Positions 55,101 through 63,535 of a DNA stretch of 64,000 bases are shown in pieces. Source of the DNA: Microplitis mediator (Eukaryota; Arthropoda; Insecta; Hymenoptera; Braconidae). The translations under genes were made by a program, and so were the position numbers. The stretch covers positions 19,098,781-19,162,780 of the forward strand of contig NC_079977.1 in NCBI RefSeq assembly GCF_029852145.1, read 5' to 3'. The notes under the pieces are model-generated. The model saw nothing but the letters and a program-made list of their open reading frames with translations, had not been told where the DNA came from and did not search any database. Position 1 is the first letter of the stretch. The number at the start of each line of letters is the position of its first letter.

Positions 55101-57437
55101 AATCAAAAATGTGTTTGTAAAGCTAATCATATTGCATTGACGAGCACAAAATGCGCACCAGTTTTGGATGGTCATTGTTCAAGGAACAAGGATTGCTATG
55201 TCAAGAATTCAGTTTGTCTATCAAATAGATGTCAGTGTGATTTCGATTACTTGCCGCATTCTAATTATGAATGTGAAACCAGTGAGTATAAGTACTAATT
55301 TTGAATTTTAATTATATACAGAATGTAACATTAATTTCGAATATAAGCTACTATAACTGTCAGAATATTTAGTACAGATCAAGAAATGCTGAAAAACATT
55401 AAAAATCATCCTAGATATTATTAATTTTTCGCTGAAAAAATAAAAAAAAAAGAATTAAAGTCTGGGCAACGGTTGTCCTCGCAGGCCAGCCTCGATACTT
55501 TCCACTGTTTTTGAGCTCAAGAAACTCATTTCACTGCAACCCTAGAAATTGAATCATTTTTTTACGAGATTTCGTTACCGAAACACTTTCATGTAGTTGT
55601 TTTTTTTGAATCAAATCAATCTCGTCTAATTGTTTATTTCAATAAAATTTTCCGCGTTAAAGACTGAAAATCGTGTCGAATAATGCCTCGATCGTTAAAA
55701 TCGGTCTATTAGTTCACACGATATCGGCGAGGCAACATTTAAAACATGTGAATTGTCCTCATATTTCCTTGATGACTTGCAATGTAATTTATTAAATCTA
55801 CCTAAAATTGAACCAAGTTTACTCTATTTATAGTCTCTGTTGATCACTACAGATTTAATTGCAATTGTTTCATCAGAACACGTAACATAATTGCAAAAAT
55901 TTGAGAAAAATCACTGTATTTTACACTTACCTGGGATATTTTACATATTGATGCTCTGATCTAATTCAAGACTCACTAAGCGAAATCGTGACATTATAGT
56001 AACAACCGCTCATTGCAGCTCAAAGAGCACATAAATAAAAACGTATTGAATATGTATTCCAGCTTGAATATGTATTTTAACCAAATTGTTTTCAAGCTGA
56101 AGGAGCTCGGAATCAACGGGAAGTTTTGTCGCTGGCTTCTGTTCGGTCAACCGGTACTTAGATTTATTTTCATATAAGTCTGAAAATTGAGACGGGTTCA
56201 GCGTGAAAATTGACTTTGACCCACTTTCTGATTTTCAACAATGCATTGATAAATTGTTCATGGTATTTCATTTTATAATACTCTTTCAATACTGTATTCA
56301 GTTTCGTTAGGAAAAAAGTGTTCGATGGATACGGATTGTCGAAGGATGAAAAATTCAAGATGTTCAGCAGAAAATGTATGCACTTGTGATGTGAATTACT
56401 TCGCAGTTAATAAATTTCGTTGTCTACCAACTTTGAGTGGATTTTGTTTGAATGATAACGACTGCTATTCTGATTCATTTCGTTGTTCTGATAATCTATG
56501 TCAATGCAAAAGTAATTACACAGTAGTATCCGTTGACAAATGTGTTGAAAGTGAGTACAATTTAATCATGTTTAATTGGAGAAATCATGAAGTTTATTAG
56601 GAAATCCAGCAATTAAATTTATTTTCATGATACCAGCATCGAAACTTCAAATTTGAGTGTCTCTACAGCCTATCGAAACAAGCTAGTTCATAGCCAATGC
56701 TGCAAACAATTACTAGCGAATTTGTAATTCACAAACAGTAGGCAGAAACATTCGTGTTTATCCGCAACCTTATTACTCTCATTTGTTTGATTGTCACTTT
56801 AGTTTACTCAATTCATTTTTCAAGTAAAAGTATCGATTAACCAAATAAAATTACTAAAAGTGAGTGAAAATAATATTTTCCTCGTATTTACTATCTTATC
56901 AGTGACTGAAAGTCACAGATTTCTTATTTTCTAACAGTTCTCCGCATCATCGGCTTGAAATTAACTTGTTTCTTACTGGCTGCTGAAACCGAGTCTTGCA
57001 GTTCCGATGCAAGCAATCATGAAAATATAGTGTGTGACTCAGGATGAAACATGATTCCAGACTGCGGGTGATGTAAGCTTTCGTCTACGGTTCGAGCAGC
57101 GAACTTCACCCTAGCCTGAAATTGTCTTATTCCATCTCTTGTCACACAATATACTGTGTTTCATTAATTGGTCGTTACAGCAAACTTACTTAGTTCCTGT
57201 ACTGATGTTTCGGAATGCAGTGATTCATGGCATTCTGCTTGTTCACCCGAAGGAAAATGTGTTTGCGCATTAAATAATAGAGCAATCGGAACATCAACAT
57301 GTCTACCAATTTTAAATGGATATTGCTGGAAAGATGATCAATGCATGGTTGAGAACTCTGTTTGCATTGATTTCCACTGTCAATGCAAACCAAATTTCGT
57401 TGCTGTCGCTCATAACCGTTGCATATTAATTAACTGA
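42998..57437 (+). CDS. Gene C: secreted EB-module protein, 10 exons (whole gene span)
   Basis: The model joins 42998-43120, 49480-49570, 52007-52255, 52652-52900, 54057-54305, 54384-54632, 54710-54958, 55039-55281, 56302-56550 and 57181-57437. The sum is 2208 coding bases and 735 residues. All introns are GT-AG, and from exon 2 onward all are phase 1. The order is signal peptide, six-cysteine knottin-like domain, then EB cassettes A-B-C-D-E-F-G-H. It is a clear tandem paralogue of gene A in the same orientation, with matching upstream sequence, intron repeats and 3' region, but without the block triplication. Secretion is inferred from the signal peptide and the absence of another membrane segment. 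Function is unknown. Confidence 0.78.
43598..44842 (-). mobile_element. CCCGGGAAAAAATGATCAGACC element, copy 2 (inverted)
   Basis: Same ends as copy 1, with TA duplications at 43596-43597 and 44843-44844. It lies in the opposite orientation, with the tRNA-like segment on the minus strand and a longer minisatellite (at least eight TGAGCGTATTTAACGCTTCA units). Confidence 0.88.
43859..43936 (-). other. tRNA-like segment inside the CCCGGG element, copy 2
   Basis: The reverse complement reads TTAGGTCAGTGGGTAGTGAG and GGTTCAAATCC, almost identical to 41508-41582. Its preservation in both copies suggests it was part of the element before the copies spread. Confidence 0.6.
44948..45701. mobile_element. 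Element rich in CCGATTCATTCCGATT words
   Basis: CCCTGGTGGAAAAACCGATTC at the left is imperfectly matched by CAATCGGAATTCTTAACCAGGG at the right. Internal ATCCTATTGGAGTGAATCGG is inverse to the start. The GC-rich middle (45430-45560) is unlike the ends. No clean target duplication. Confidence 0.6.
46051..47304. mobile_element. CCCGGGTCGAAAAATTTGATCTG element
   Basis: CCCGGGTCGAAAAATTTGAT and AACTTTTTGACCCGGG with TA at 46049-46050 and 47305-47306. AGACTAAAT / ATTTAGTCT words recur. The small element at 11518 is a short relative. The internal 66-codon frame is not a recognised gene. Confidence 0.83.
48227..48843. mobile_element. 617-bp CCCTGATTAAAAAAGTGAATTG element with TT duplications
   Basis: CCCTGATTAAAAAAGTGAATTG and CAATTCACTTTTTTAATTAGGG, flanked by TT at 48225-48226 and 48844-48845. 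The interior repeats TTTCAATTC/GAATTGAAA and GATCCGAAATRTCGGATTATTT units. Frames through it are by-products. Confidence 0.87.
48844..49254. other. Unassigned stretch in intron 1 of gene C
   Basis: It is somewhat more GC-rich than its surroundings. The 92- and 73-codon minus frames here do not resemble known proteins. It is absent from the corresponding place in gene A, so it is an insertion or a remnant. Confidence 0.4.
49480..49570 (+). CDS. Gene C exon 2: remainder of knottin-like domain
   Basis: Acceptor TTTATTTAG, donor GTAACG at 49571, 91 bases, phase 0 in and 1 out. It encodes CNPRNSIACCDDNFTC followed by ELKESRGEFFCGEKG. The five cysteines here plus one from exon 1 give C-x6-C-x7-CC-x5-C-x10-C. 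Confidence 0.75.
50270..50631. repeat. Repeat shared by introns before A cassettes
   Basis: TTAGGTCTTGGGGAAGAG, CGCCCGGTGACAAGTCGG and AAATTAGATTTTGGTAACAA correspond to 21500-21620 and 22640-22690. It provides the empty site for the element at 21626. Confidence 0.7.
50632..51562. mobile_element. CACGGAGAAAATTTTATGG element with a CA-rich core
   Basis: CACGGAGAAAATTTTATGG and AATTAATTTCTCTCCGTG with TA at 50630-50631 and 51563-51564. Blocks 2 and 3 of gene A (GGTAATCGTAACTGTACTAC near 22850) show the empty site. GGTAATAGTTACCATC-type words flank a 340-bp CA-rich array. Confidence 0.85.
50985..51320. repeat. Imperfect CA/TG-rich simple repeat
   Basis: CACACACGCACGCACACAC and ACACATGCACACACGCACG units, with long open frames in many phases that are by-products of the repeat. 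It lies inside the CACGGAGAAAA element. Confidence 0.93.
52007..52255 (+). CDS. Gene C cassette A (EB module)
   Basis: Acceptor AAAATGCAG, donor GTAACT at 52256, 249 bases, phase 1-1. It encodes YSCQNDDDCENIHHAIC, ALRAFCWEGEKC and DNECQCDENSVQQSNNQC. Confidence 0.78.
52652..52900 (+). CDS. Gene C cassette B (EB module)
   Basis: Acceptor TTTTTTCAG, donor GTAAGT at 52901, 249 bases. It encodes LGSSCKTDSDCERIEFAKC and ILNEFCEDNADCKVDNSEC. The long minus frame across it (52608-53024) is a shadow. Confidence 0.8.
52965..53276. mobile_element. CACTGAGAGAAAAATACT element in the B-C intron of gene C
   Basis: CACTGAGAGAAAAATACT is matched by AGTATTTTTTCTCAG near the right end, and TA precedes and follows. 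All three gene A blocks (ACATCTTGTAGAACTAACG near 19965, 28510 and 35248) show the empty site. Its interior TTCTTGR words recall the 753-bp elements. Confidence 0.75.
54057..54305 (+). CDS. Gene C cassette C (EB module)
   Basis: Acceptor TTTCTTAG, donor GTATGT at 54306, 249 bases. It encodes LGMDCRESIDCQDFLDHSEC, CACRHGHYEMNDTTC and CQCKPGYVYRESKC. The first half is nearly the same as C1 and C2. Confidence 0.8.
54384..54632 (+). CDS. Gene C cassette D (EB module)
   Basis: Acceptor TTTACCGTAG, donor GTAAGA at 54633, 249 bases. It encodes LGMPCQTERDCAGIEF and LNKCRCIENHFAHSNDLC. It lies 78 bases after cassette C, as in gene A. Confidence 0.8.
54710..54958 (+). CDS. Gene C cassette E (EB module)
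   Basis: Acceptor ATTTCAAG, donor GTAAGA at 54959, 249 bases. It encodes NTLCQNYKDCEHIPNSFC and INNKCQCNFNFIKHMNAEC. Only minus-strand shadows are open from an ATG here. Confidence 0.78.
55039..55281 (+). CDS. Gene C cassette F (EB module)
   Basis: Acceptor TTCGATAG, donor GTGAGT at 55282, 243 bases. It encodes QDCDGNDDCLGMGHEC and LSNRCQCDFDYLPHSNYEC. Confidence 0.8.
55282..56301. other. F-G intron of gene C
   Basis: It contains a fragment of the Helitron-like repeat near 55460 (GGCAACGGTTGTCCTCGC) and near 56040-56150, plus about 450 bases with no recognised repeat. No gene was seen. Confidence 0.5.
56302..56550 (+). CDS. Gene C cassette G (EB module)
   Basis: Acceptor TGTATTCAG, donor GTGAGT at 56551, 249 bases. 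It encodes GKKCSMDTDCRRMKNSRC and NLCQCKSNYTVVSVDKC. Confidence 0.8.
56606..57120. repeat. Inverted copy of the intron-1 repeat in the last intron of gene C
   Basis: Collinear with 38582-39110 of gene A and reverse complementary to the intron-1 copies, including CTCCGCATCATCGGCTTGAA. Confidence 0.8.
57181..57437 (+). CDS. Gene C terminal cassette H (EB module and stop)
   Basis: Acceptor GGTCGTTACAG, stop TGA at 57435-57437, 257 bases. It encodes LSSCTDVSECSDSWHSAC and CQCKPNFVAVAHNRC and ends ILIN. An AATAAA at 57604-57609 is a candidate polyadenylation signal. Confidence 0.8.
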
Positions 57438-57689
57438 AATGAAATATGAATAATAGTGGACCTTACAGACCATTCGAATTTGCTTTTGCAGATTAGGTGT
57501 TCTATGCGTTGATAATAGAAAATGATTGTAATACTCAATAATAATAATTACTTCATTAAATAAGTTGTTTTTGATGACGCGTATAGTGGCAATTTTATTG
57601 TTTAATAAACATTTTTCAAATTTAATTACATTTTGAATCACTACTAATGTAAAAACATAAAAAAAAACCTATTATTATTTCTCATTTTG

Positions 57690-58090
57690 TCTCAGGGCAT
57701 CTCGTCCGTACGTCAGTTGGGGATTTTTTTTTTTCATTGTGCCTAATAAGTACCATCCTCCGATTTTTTTAGACTGGTCTAGGGTCAGATGATAGCAAAT
57801 ACTGGCAGGAAAATAATTGATTTGGTCCTAGAACTTTTGCAGGCTTCCTTATAGACAAAAACCATGTGGGAATCAAGCGTAGATTCCTATGCGGATTCGT
57901 CCATGGCGTTGTCGAATGGATGTTTATATGGGTTTTTATAGAAATCAAATATCGATCCCTCTATAGATTCTTACGTTATTTTCCATGGGAATCCACGTCA
58001 TCCCAAAACCCTGGGGAAATCTAGTGAAAATTCAAGTGTGGGTTTTTACAATGATTTCCCATGGAAATCCACACTAAACGAGAATCTTTA
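57690..58090. repeat. Second copy of the 8935-9480 repeat
   Basis: CGTCCGTACGTCAGTTGGGG and GATAGCAAATACTGGCAGG appear in the same order as at 8985-9095, followed by ATTCC.CATGG words. Confidence 0.7.
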
Positions 58091-58140
58091 ACCGGGAAAT
58101 GTATATTACATCTTCTCTATTGTATTGTTTGAATTTGCCT

Positions 58141-60180
58141 TGTTAGCCATACTACGACTGCGCGCTTGGCTACAGAATTCATAATAATTTAAATCCAGTT
58201 CTTGTCATTTACTTAAGTCAAGATCTTGAGGAAGGCTTTGAGGGTGCAAGTCCAAACTATAGCGGGCGTTCCACCAGCTCATAAAAGTCGGGAACACTCG
58301 GCCTCTCTCTTTTCGTCGACTGGACACCATCCTGGAAGGACTTTCTTTTCCATCAGCCCTAGGAAGCCTCGATTTCTGTCATCATTTGCAGACGCCATAT
58401 TCGGATTGCGGTGCAACTTGCCACATATCACGATAACCTCAGCTGTATCACTGTCATCTTAGATTCGAGAGCTGGACAAGTCTTGGTTGGCGGGAAAGCT
58501 CTTGTTTACTTAGCTTATGGTAAATATTGTATCAAGGGAACTAGGAAGGTTATATCGCTATGGAGGTATTGGATTAGCTCGAGCAGAAAGGATAGACACC
58601 TGGACACCTTGCCTTGGATTTGGGATCACAAGTGTGCAGTAAGATTATATAAGTGTGTTGTACGCGAGGTAAACCGTTAATTGAAGTATTGTCATTGTAA
58701 TTAGTTTTCCGGGTAAATTTATACTTGTAAGATGTGTGAGAGTGAGTCAGACATGTGGGCATGAGTTTTAGTCCGCCATTTTGGGCACATGTTATAGTAA
58801 GTGAAGTAGAGTCCGTTTAATATTATCAGAATCGAATTCTTAACATTATAGAGTGACGTAGATTCTATTTAATGCTTCAATTTAATAAAATCAATGTTTG
58901 ATTTACTGTTTATATTATAACCACTGTGTTGCGTAAATTTCAAATGTTCGCGCCAGAACACTTGACAACTCTACGCTCTACTATACCAGAGGTGCTGCTA
59001 TCGACGCGCCCTCTGATACTCGGAATTTCAACTCGATAGCCAGCTACGCGGCAACTGGCATTACTCTACAACACTTGTGATAGAACACCACGTGCTACCA
59101 GTTTTTATTGTAATTCAATTACATCGTGTTAATTACTCTACACTATCAAGTACATCATTCTAATTGTAACTCGCTGATACACCATGTATTTGTCATCATC
59201 TATATTCTTCAATTATATCTGTTTTGTCATATATAAACTCTGTGCTCATTGCTGTGGTGACCGCGTGTTAAACTAACGTGCGGGCTATATCTATTCACAT
59301 ACTCGCCATCACGTGACTTTGCAGCCACAAATAATTTATTTCAATTTACAATTTACTTTATTACTCATTGCTCAATTATTTACTCGTACTCGATGCCAAC
59401 CAGTGTGACTGATGTCATCATTCAGTCATCCAGTAATCTTAATCTCAAAAATCAATATCAAATTTTATTTGTGACTGCAAAGTAATTATTATACGTTCAG
59501 ACTCGGCTCGCTAAGCATCTATTAAGTTCATACTCGGCTCTTACTCGTTCTCAATGTCGCGTATCAAAATTAATTGTGACAAAAATGTATACTCGAACTA
59601 TTGATGATATTTGTAAATCATTAATTGTTAATAATTTACTCTTTATTGCGCTCTTTTGTATAAATTAATTCACGTGTATGGTGCCGTGTAAATTTATAAA
59701 CTCGTATTCATTAAACTCAACAAACTCGATCTTCAACTACGCTCTATATGTATATAATAATGTTCATGTGTACGGTGCCATGCAATTTATATAAAACTCA
59801 ATTAAACTCAAATGCAATCGAATAATGTTCAATAAGTGCTCTAATATGAACTCGTGATCGACTCTTGTACTCTACGCTATTATCTGTGATTTATTTTTAT
59901 TAAATATGGACAATACACCAAATAAGTGAATTTTTATTTCTTTCACCATCCCGATCCAGCAAACTAAATATTTAATGTAGTTTTTAAGTTAATATTTTAC
60001 ACACTGAGTATAGGCAATCAAATTTCTTATCCTTCAATTAATTATTCCTGGTGACCAGGAAAAGGGTGGACACCCGACCCTGGCAGTTTCATTATACATA
60101 AGCTAGCTTAATGATCTGACTCAGTACCAAGAGGATGGGCTGACTGTTAACAATTAAAAAAAACTCTTGGTGGCGCCTAA
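58141..60180 (+). mobile_element. Possible LTR-retrotransposon remnant
   Basis: The stretch is unlike the surrounding elements. ATATATAAACTC near 59230 looks like a TATA box with a start-like TCATTG downstream. CTCTTGGTGGCGCCTAACATG near 60167 resembles a tRNA-lysine-type primer-binding site just after an LTR. No gag or pol frame and no second LTR were found, and the ends are not fixed. The 78- and 89-codon frames at 58226-58680 are unrecognised. Confidence 0.25.
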
Positions 60181-60393
60181 CATGTAATCCTTACCAGTCG
60201 CCATTGTGATCGTCATTTGGAGGTGTGGGTCACCTTAGCACATCAAAAAGTCCACAGTTATAAATCAATATCAGAAATTACATTGTTCCTTATGTGGATT
60301 CCTACATGGATTCCTACATGGAGTCTATATCAAGTCAAAATCTATATAGGAGACTAATATGAGTTCCTTTGTGGATTATGGCAATAATTTCCC

Positions 60394-60710
60394 GTGGAAT
60401 TCCACTTGCTCGACATCTTGCTGGTAATCTTGCTTGACATCTTCCTGATGGTCTCACTTGTCGTCCAGCTAACGGGCATGTTCACAATTTCGCTGACGAT
60501 CTTACTCGTCGTCTTGCTCGACATCTTGCTGGTGATCTCGCTTGACATCTTGCTGATGGTATCGCCCACCATCTTGCTCGTCATCTTGCTGACGATTTTG
60601 CTCGTCATCTTGCTCGACATCTTGCTGGTGATCTCGCTTGACATCTTGCTGAGAGTATCGCCCACCATCTTGCTCGTCATCTTGCTGACAATCATACTCG
60701 ACATCTGTAT
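60394..60710. repeat. Tandem repeat open in several frames
   Basis: Degenerate copies of GCTCGACATCTTGCTGGTGA and TCGTCATCTTGCTGACGAT, each a multiple of three bases. One plus frame and two minus frames of 100-146 codons stay open, giving ILLVILLDILL, SKMTSKMSS or QQDVEQDDEQ patterns. This is as expected of a repeat. No gene is called. Confidence 0.75.
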
Positions 60711-60929
60711 CAACTGTAACAAGAGTGATAAGATTGGTAAAACATCTAAAGAGAATAAAAACTGAAGAAGAAACCGGCTTTGAATCAAAAACATATATCA
60801 GCATGACTTTTATTTGCTAAAGAACATTTAAGTTGGACACATAAATGGCTAAAATAGAATTATAGATCGAAGAGATCCTCAAAAGTTTGAATTAATTTGG
60901 ATACATCTACTTTGATCAATGCAGATTAA

Positions 60930-61418
60930 CCCTTTAGAGTCAGAGGATCTCGAAACGTCTCCGTGTGAGACTAGTGGGGAGAGCGCGAATCGTAGAGTCC
61001 CGTGAGCTTGTATGAGTGACATGTGAGAGTAGTAGTGTGTCTGTGAGTACCCTTCCACTCGTTTGAATCTCGCGCTGCGTTCATCGACAGAACCGTAGTT
61101 AGTATTGTTGACGTGAGGAAATAGTCTCCAAAAGTAAGGTTAGAAAAATGTAAAAAATTTTATACATTGCTATGTAATTGCAATATTACTTAAATATATT
61201 TATAATGAAACCAAATGTTGTTCTTACTTCGAATTTAAGTCCTTCGATATTTATTATTTAATAAATAAAAAATTAAAAATTAAATAATTTTCAATTCCCG
61301 CTTAGGTGAAATTTTTTCTCTTATAATACGGCCCTGACACATTTGCTTCGCGCTCTTTCTAATTCTATCGGGCTCCGCCAGACCGAAGAGTGGGGTTTCA
61401 AGGTCAGACTCTAAAGGG
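60930..61418. mobile_element. piggyBac-type nonautonomous element
   Basis: CCCTTTAGAGTCAGAGGATC and AGGTCAGACTCTAAAGGG, flanked by TTAA on both sides (60926-60929, 61419-61422). TTAA duplication with CCCT-starting ends is the piggyBac signature. The 489-bp interior has no transposase. AGAGCGCGA and TTCGCGCTCT form an inner inverted pair. Confidence 0.85.
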
Positions 61419-61577
61419 TTAAACTCACGGAAAATTCCAATCTTTGTCGTTCTCATTAGATTAAGCTAAATCTAAAGTTATCTTCATTTTCGGCAATCCA
61501 TTTTTGCTTACAAACAATAATTCATAAATCTATGTGGTTTTAAAAGTTTAATAAAATTCAAAGTAGTTCTAAAGAAT

Positions 61578-62006
61578 CCCAGGAAAATCGAATCATATAT
61601 AATCACATATGGTTGTGTATGGCCATTCAACTGTATCTAAATAAATACAAAAGACTTTGTATTTCACGTTCATCACTCATCGTAGTGGTTAGCGCGCCAA
61701 ACTTCGAGTCTAAAGGACCCAGTATCGAGCCCCTAACGCCGCGATTTTTCATCGAAGAAAAAAAATAATAACCTACTTCAGAGACTATTAGATTACATGA
61801 GACATTTCATTGTTATGATTTTATTTTTCTCATCATTTTATTAATTTTTTTGTTTGAAAATATAGCACTATATAAGGTCATATATGACTGTTTATGGCCA
61901 AATATGTAAATTGGAAATGTATAATCATATATGACTACAGATAGTCATATCTGGCCATATATTGCCAATTATCATCAATGGTTATATATGATTTGTTTTT
62001 CCCGGG
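61578..62006. mobile_element. CCCAGGAAAATCG / CCCGGG element with tRNA-like segment
   Basis: CCCAGGAAAATCGAATCATATAT and ATATATGATTTGTTTTTCCCGGG are imperfect inverse ends. The interior is TATATGGCCA/ATATAATCATATATG words around a tRNA-like segment. Flanking duplication is unclear. Confidence 0.65.
61667..61745 (+). other. tRNA-like segment, third location
   Basis: CATCGTAGTGGTTAGCGCGCC resembles box A and CCAGTATCGAGCCCC resembles box B, followed by T-rich sequence. No confirmed cloverleaf. It is not closely related in sequence to the segments at 41508 or 18927. Confidence 0.5.
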
Positions 62007-62560
62007 GAGGCTATTCAGGTGACGCAGACTGTACATTAAAAAATTTTTTTGAATAAATAAATAGAAAAAATTAGTCAATTAACCCTCTTGTAATGAGGTC
62101 AGATTAGTTATACTTGCAATTCGAGAAAAATGATAATATTTAATTATATATAATTGGCTAAAACCATACGTAGTTATATATAATCATATATAATTATACA
62201 TAATCAGATATGACTTTCAAGGCCGGAAAGTAATGATTCTATAAACTATATATGATCATGTTCAATCATATATACTACAGTTATGTACAATTTATCCAAA
62301 AAAAGTTGGTGTTATGTCACCGTTTATAGTCGTCATGTCAACGGTTGTTAAGGAGACTGTTAGCATGGCAACTGTTGTTAAGGAAGCCGTTGTCATGGCA
62401 ACGGTTGATATGGAGACTTCTGTTGTCATGACGACGGTTGCTATAGGGATGGTAATGTGAGTGGCTGATTGGACATTGAGTGACCATGATGAATAGTTTT
62501 ATAACGACTTTTTTTATAAAGGGAGCATGATAGGTAGTTATCAAATCATTACAAGAGAAA
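62007..62560. other. Repeat-rich stretch without a gene
   Basis: ATATAATTATATATAATC words, then short direct repeats of GTCATGGCAACGGTTGTTAAGGAGAC. Nothing coding was recognised. Confidence 0.5.
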
Positions 62561-63535
62561 AAATCGGTCTATCAGTTGACCCTGCGGGCCAGTCCCAAAA
62601 CTTCCCGCTGTTTTCGAGCTCAAGAACCTCGAAAACATTATTGTGAATACATTTTCGAGATCTTCGATCTCGAAAATACTTTTGTATGCTGGTGTTATCG
62701 AAAAAAAACGTTTTTCACCATTTTTTCTTCAACGATATCTCTCAAACGAATTGACCGATTGAGATGGTTAAGGTAGCAATCGACGTGGATTATTAAGTTC
62801 TAGAGCTAATTAGATTTTGAAATCGAATGATTCGATTTTGTTGAAGTTATCCGAAAAAAACGTTTTTCACGATTTGTTTCATCAACAATATCTCGTAAAC
62901 GAATTGTCCGATTAAGACGGTTGTGGTAGAAATCGGCGTGTTTTATCAAGTTCTAAAGCTGATCAAATTTTGAAATTGATTTATCCGGTCGTTTTTCAGA
63001 AATTTCAAGAAAACCAAAAAAAAAACTTTTTTGAATTCTTTCGTCAACGGTTTCTCTTAAACAAATGAACCGATTCTGATGGTTGAGGTGGCTTTTGATG
63101 CGGCTTATAAAGTTTTAGAGCTGATTAGATTTTGCAATCAATCCATGGAGCAAACTAAAAATTTTCCAAATAAAACATTTTTGAAAAAATTTTATTTTTG
63201 ATATATCTCCGAACGCATCCTACCGATTAAGCTCAAATTTTTACAGCTTCAAGATATTAACAAGCCGCGTCGAATGACACCTCAAAGATCAAAATTGGTT
63301 TGTCCGTTCAAGAGTTATGAATATTTACATACAGACATACGTACACTCGGACATCATCGTGAAATTAGTCAGGATAGCTTCCTAGAACCGCAAAACGTCA
63401 AAATCTGATAGAAATTCGGTTTTTGCAAATCGGACCGAAACCAATAACTTCCCGAATTTTTGAAAATTTTTAATTTTTTTAGGGGGAAGTTAAAAAAATA
63501 ATGGGTGCGCGTCAGCACGCAAAAGTCTTCTAGTT
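62560..63535 (+). mobile_element. Helitron-like interspersed repeat, longest copy
   Basis: The left part starts near ATCGGTCTATCAGTTGACCC. The right part has GGTGCGCGTCAGCACGC, a short hairpin (GTGC...GCAC), then CTTCTAG followed by T, which is the kind of 3' end Helitrons have. At least five partial copies lie elsewhere in the window. No Rep/helicase frame was seen, and the 5' TC end is not defined. Confidence 0.45.

Noticed and set aside
58226..58680. Two overlapping frames of 78 and 89 codons as a gene
   Set aside because: There are no recognisable motifs, splice signals or paralogue, and they sit in an LTR-like stretch.
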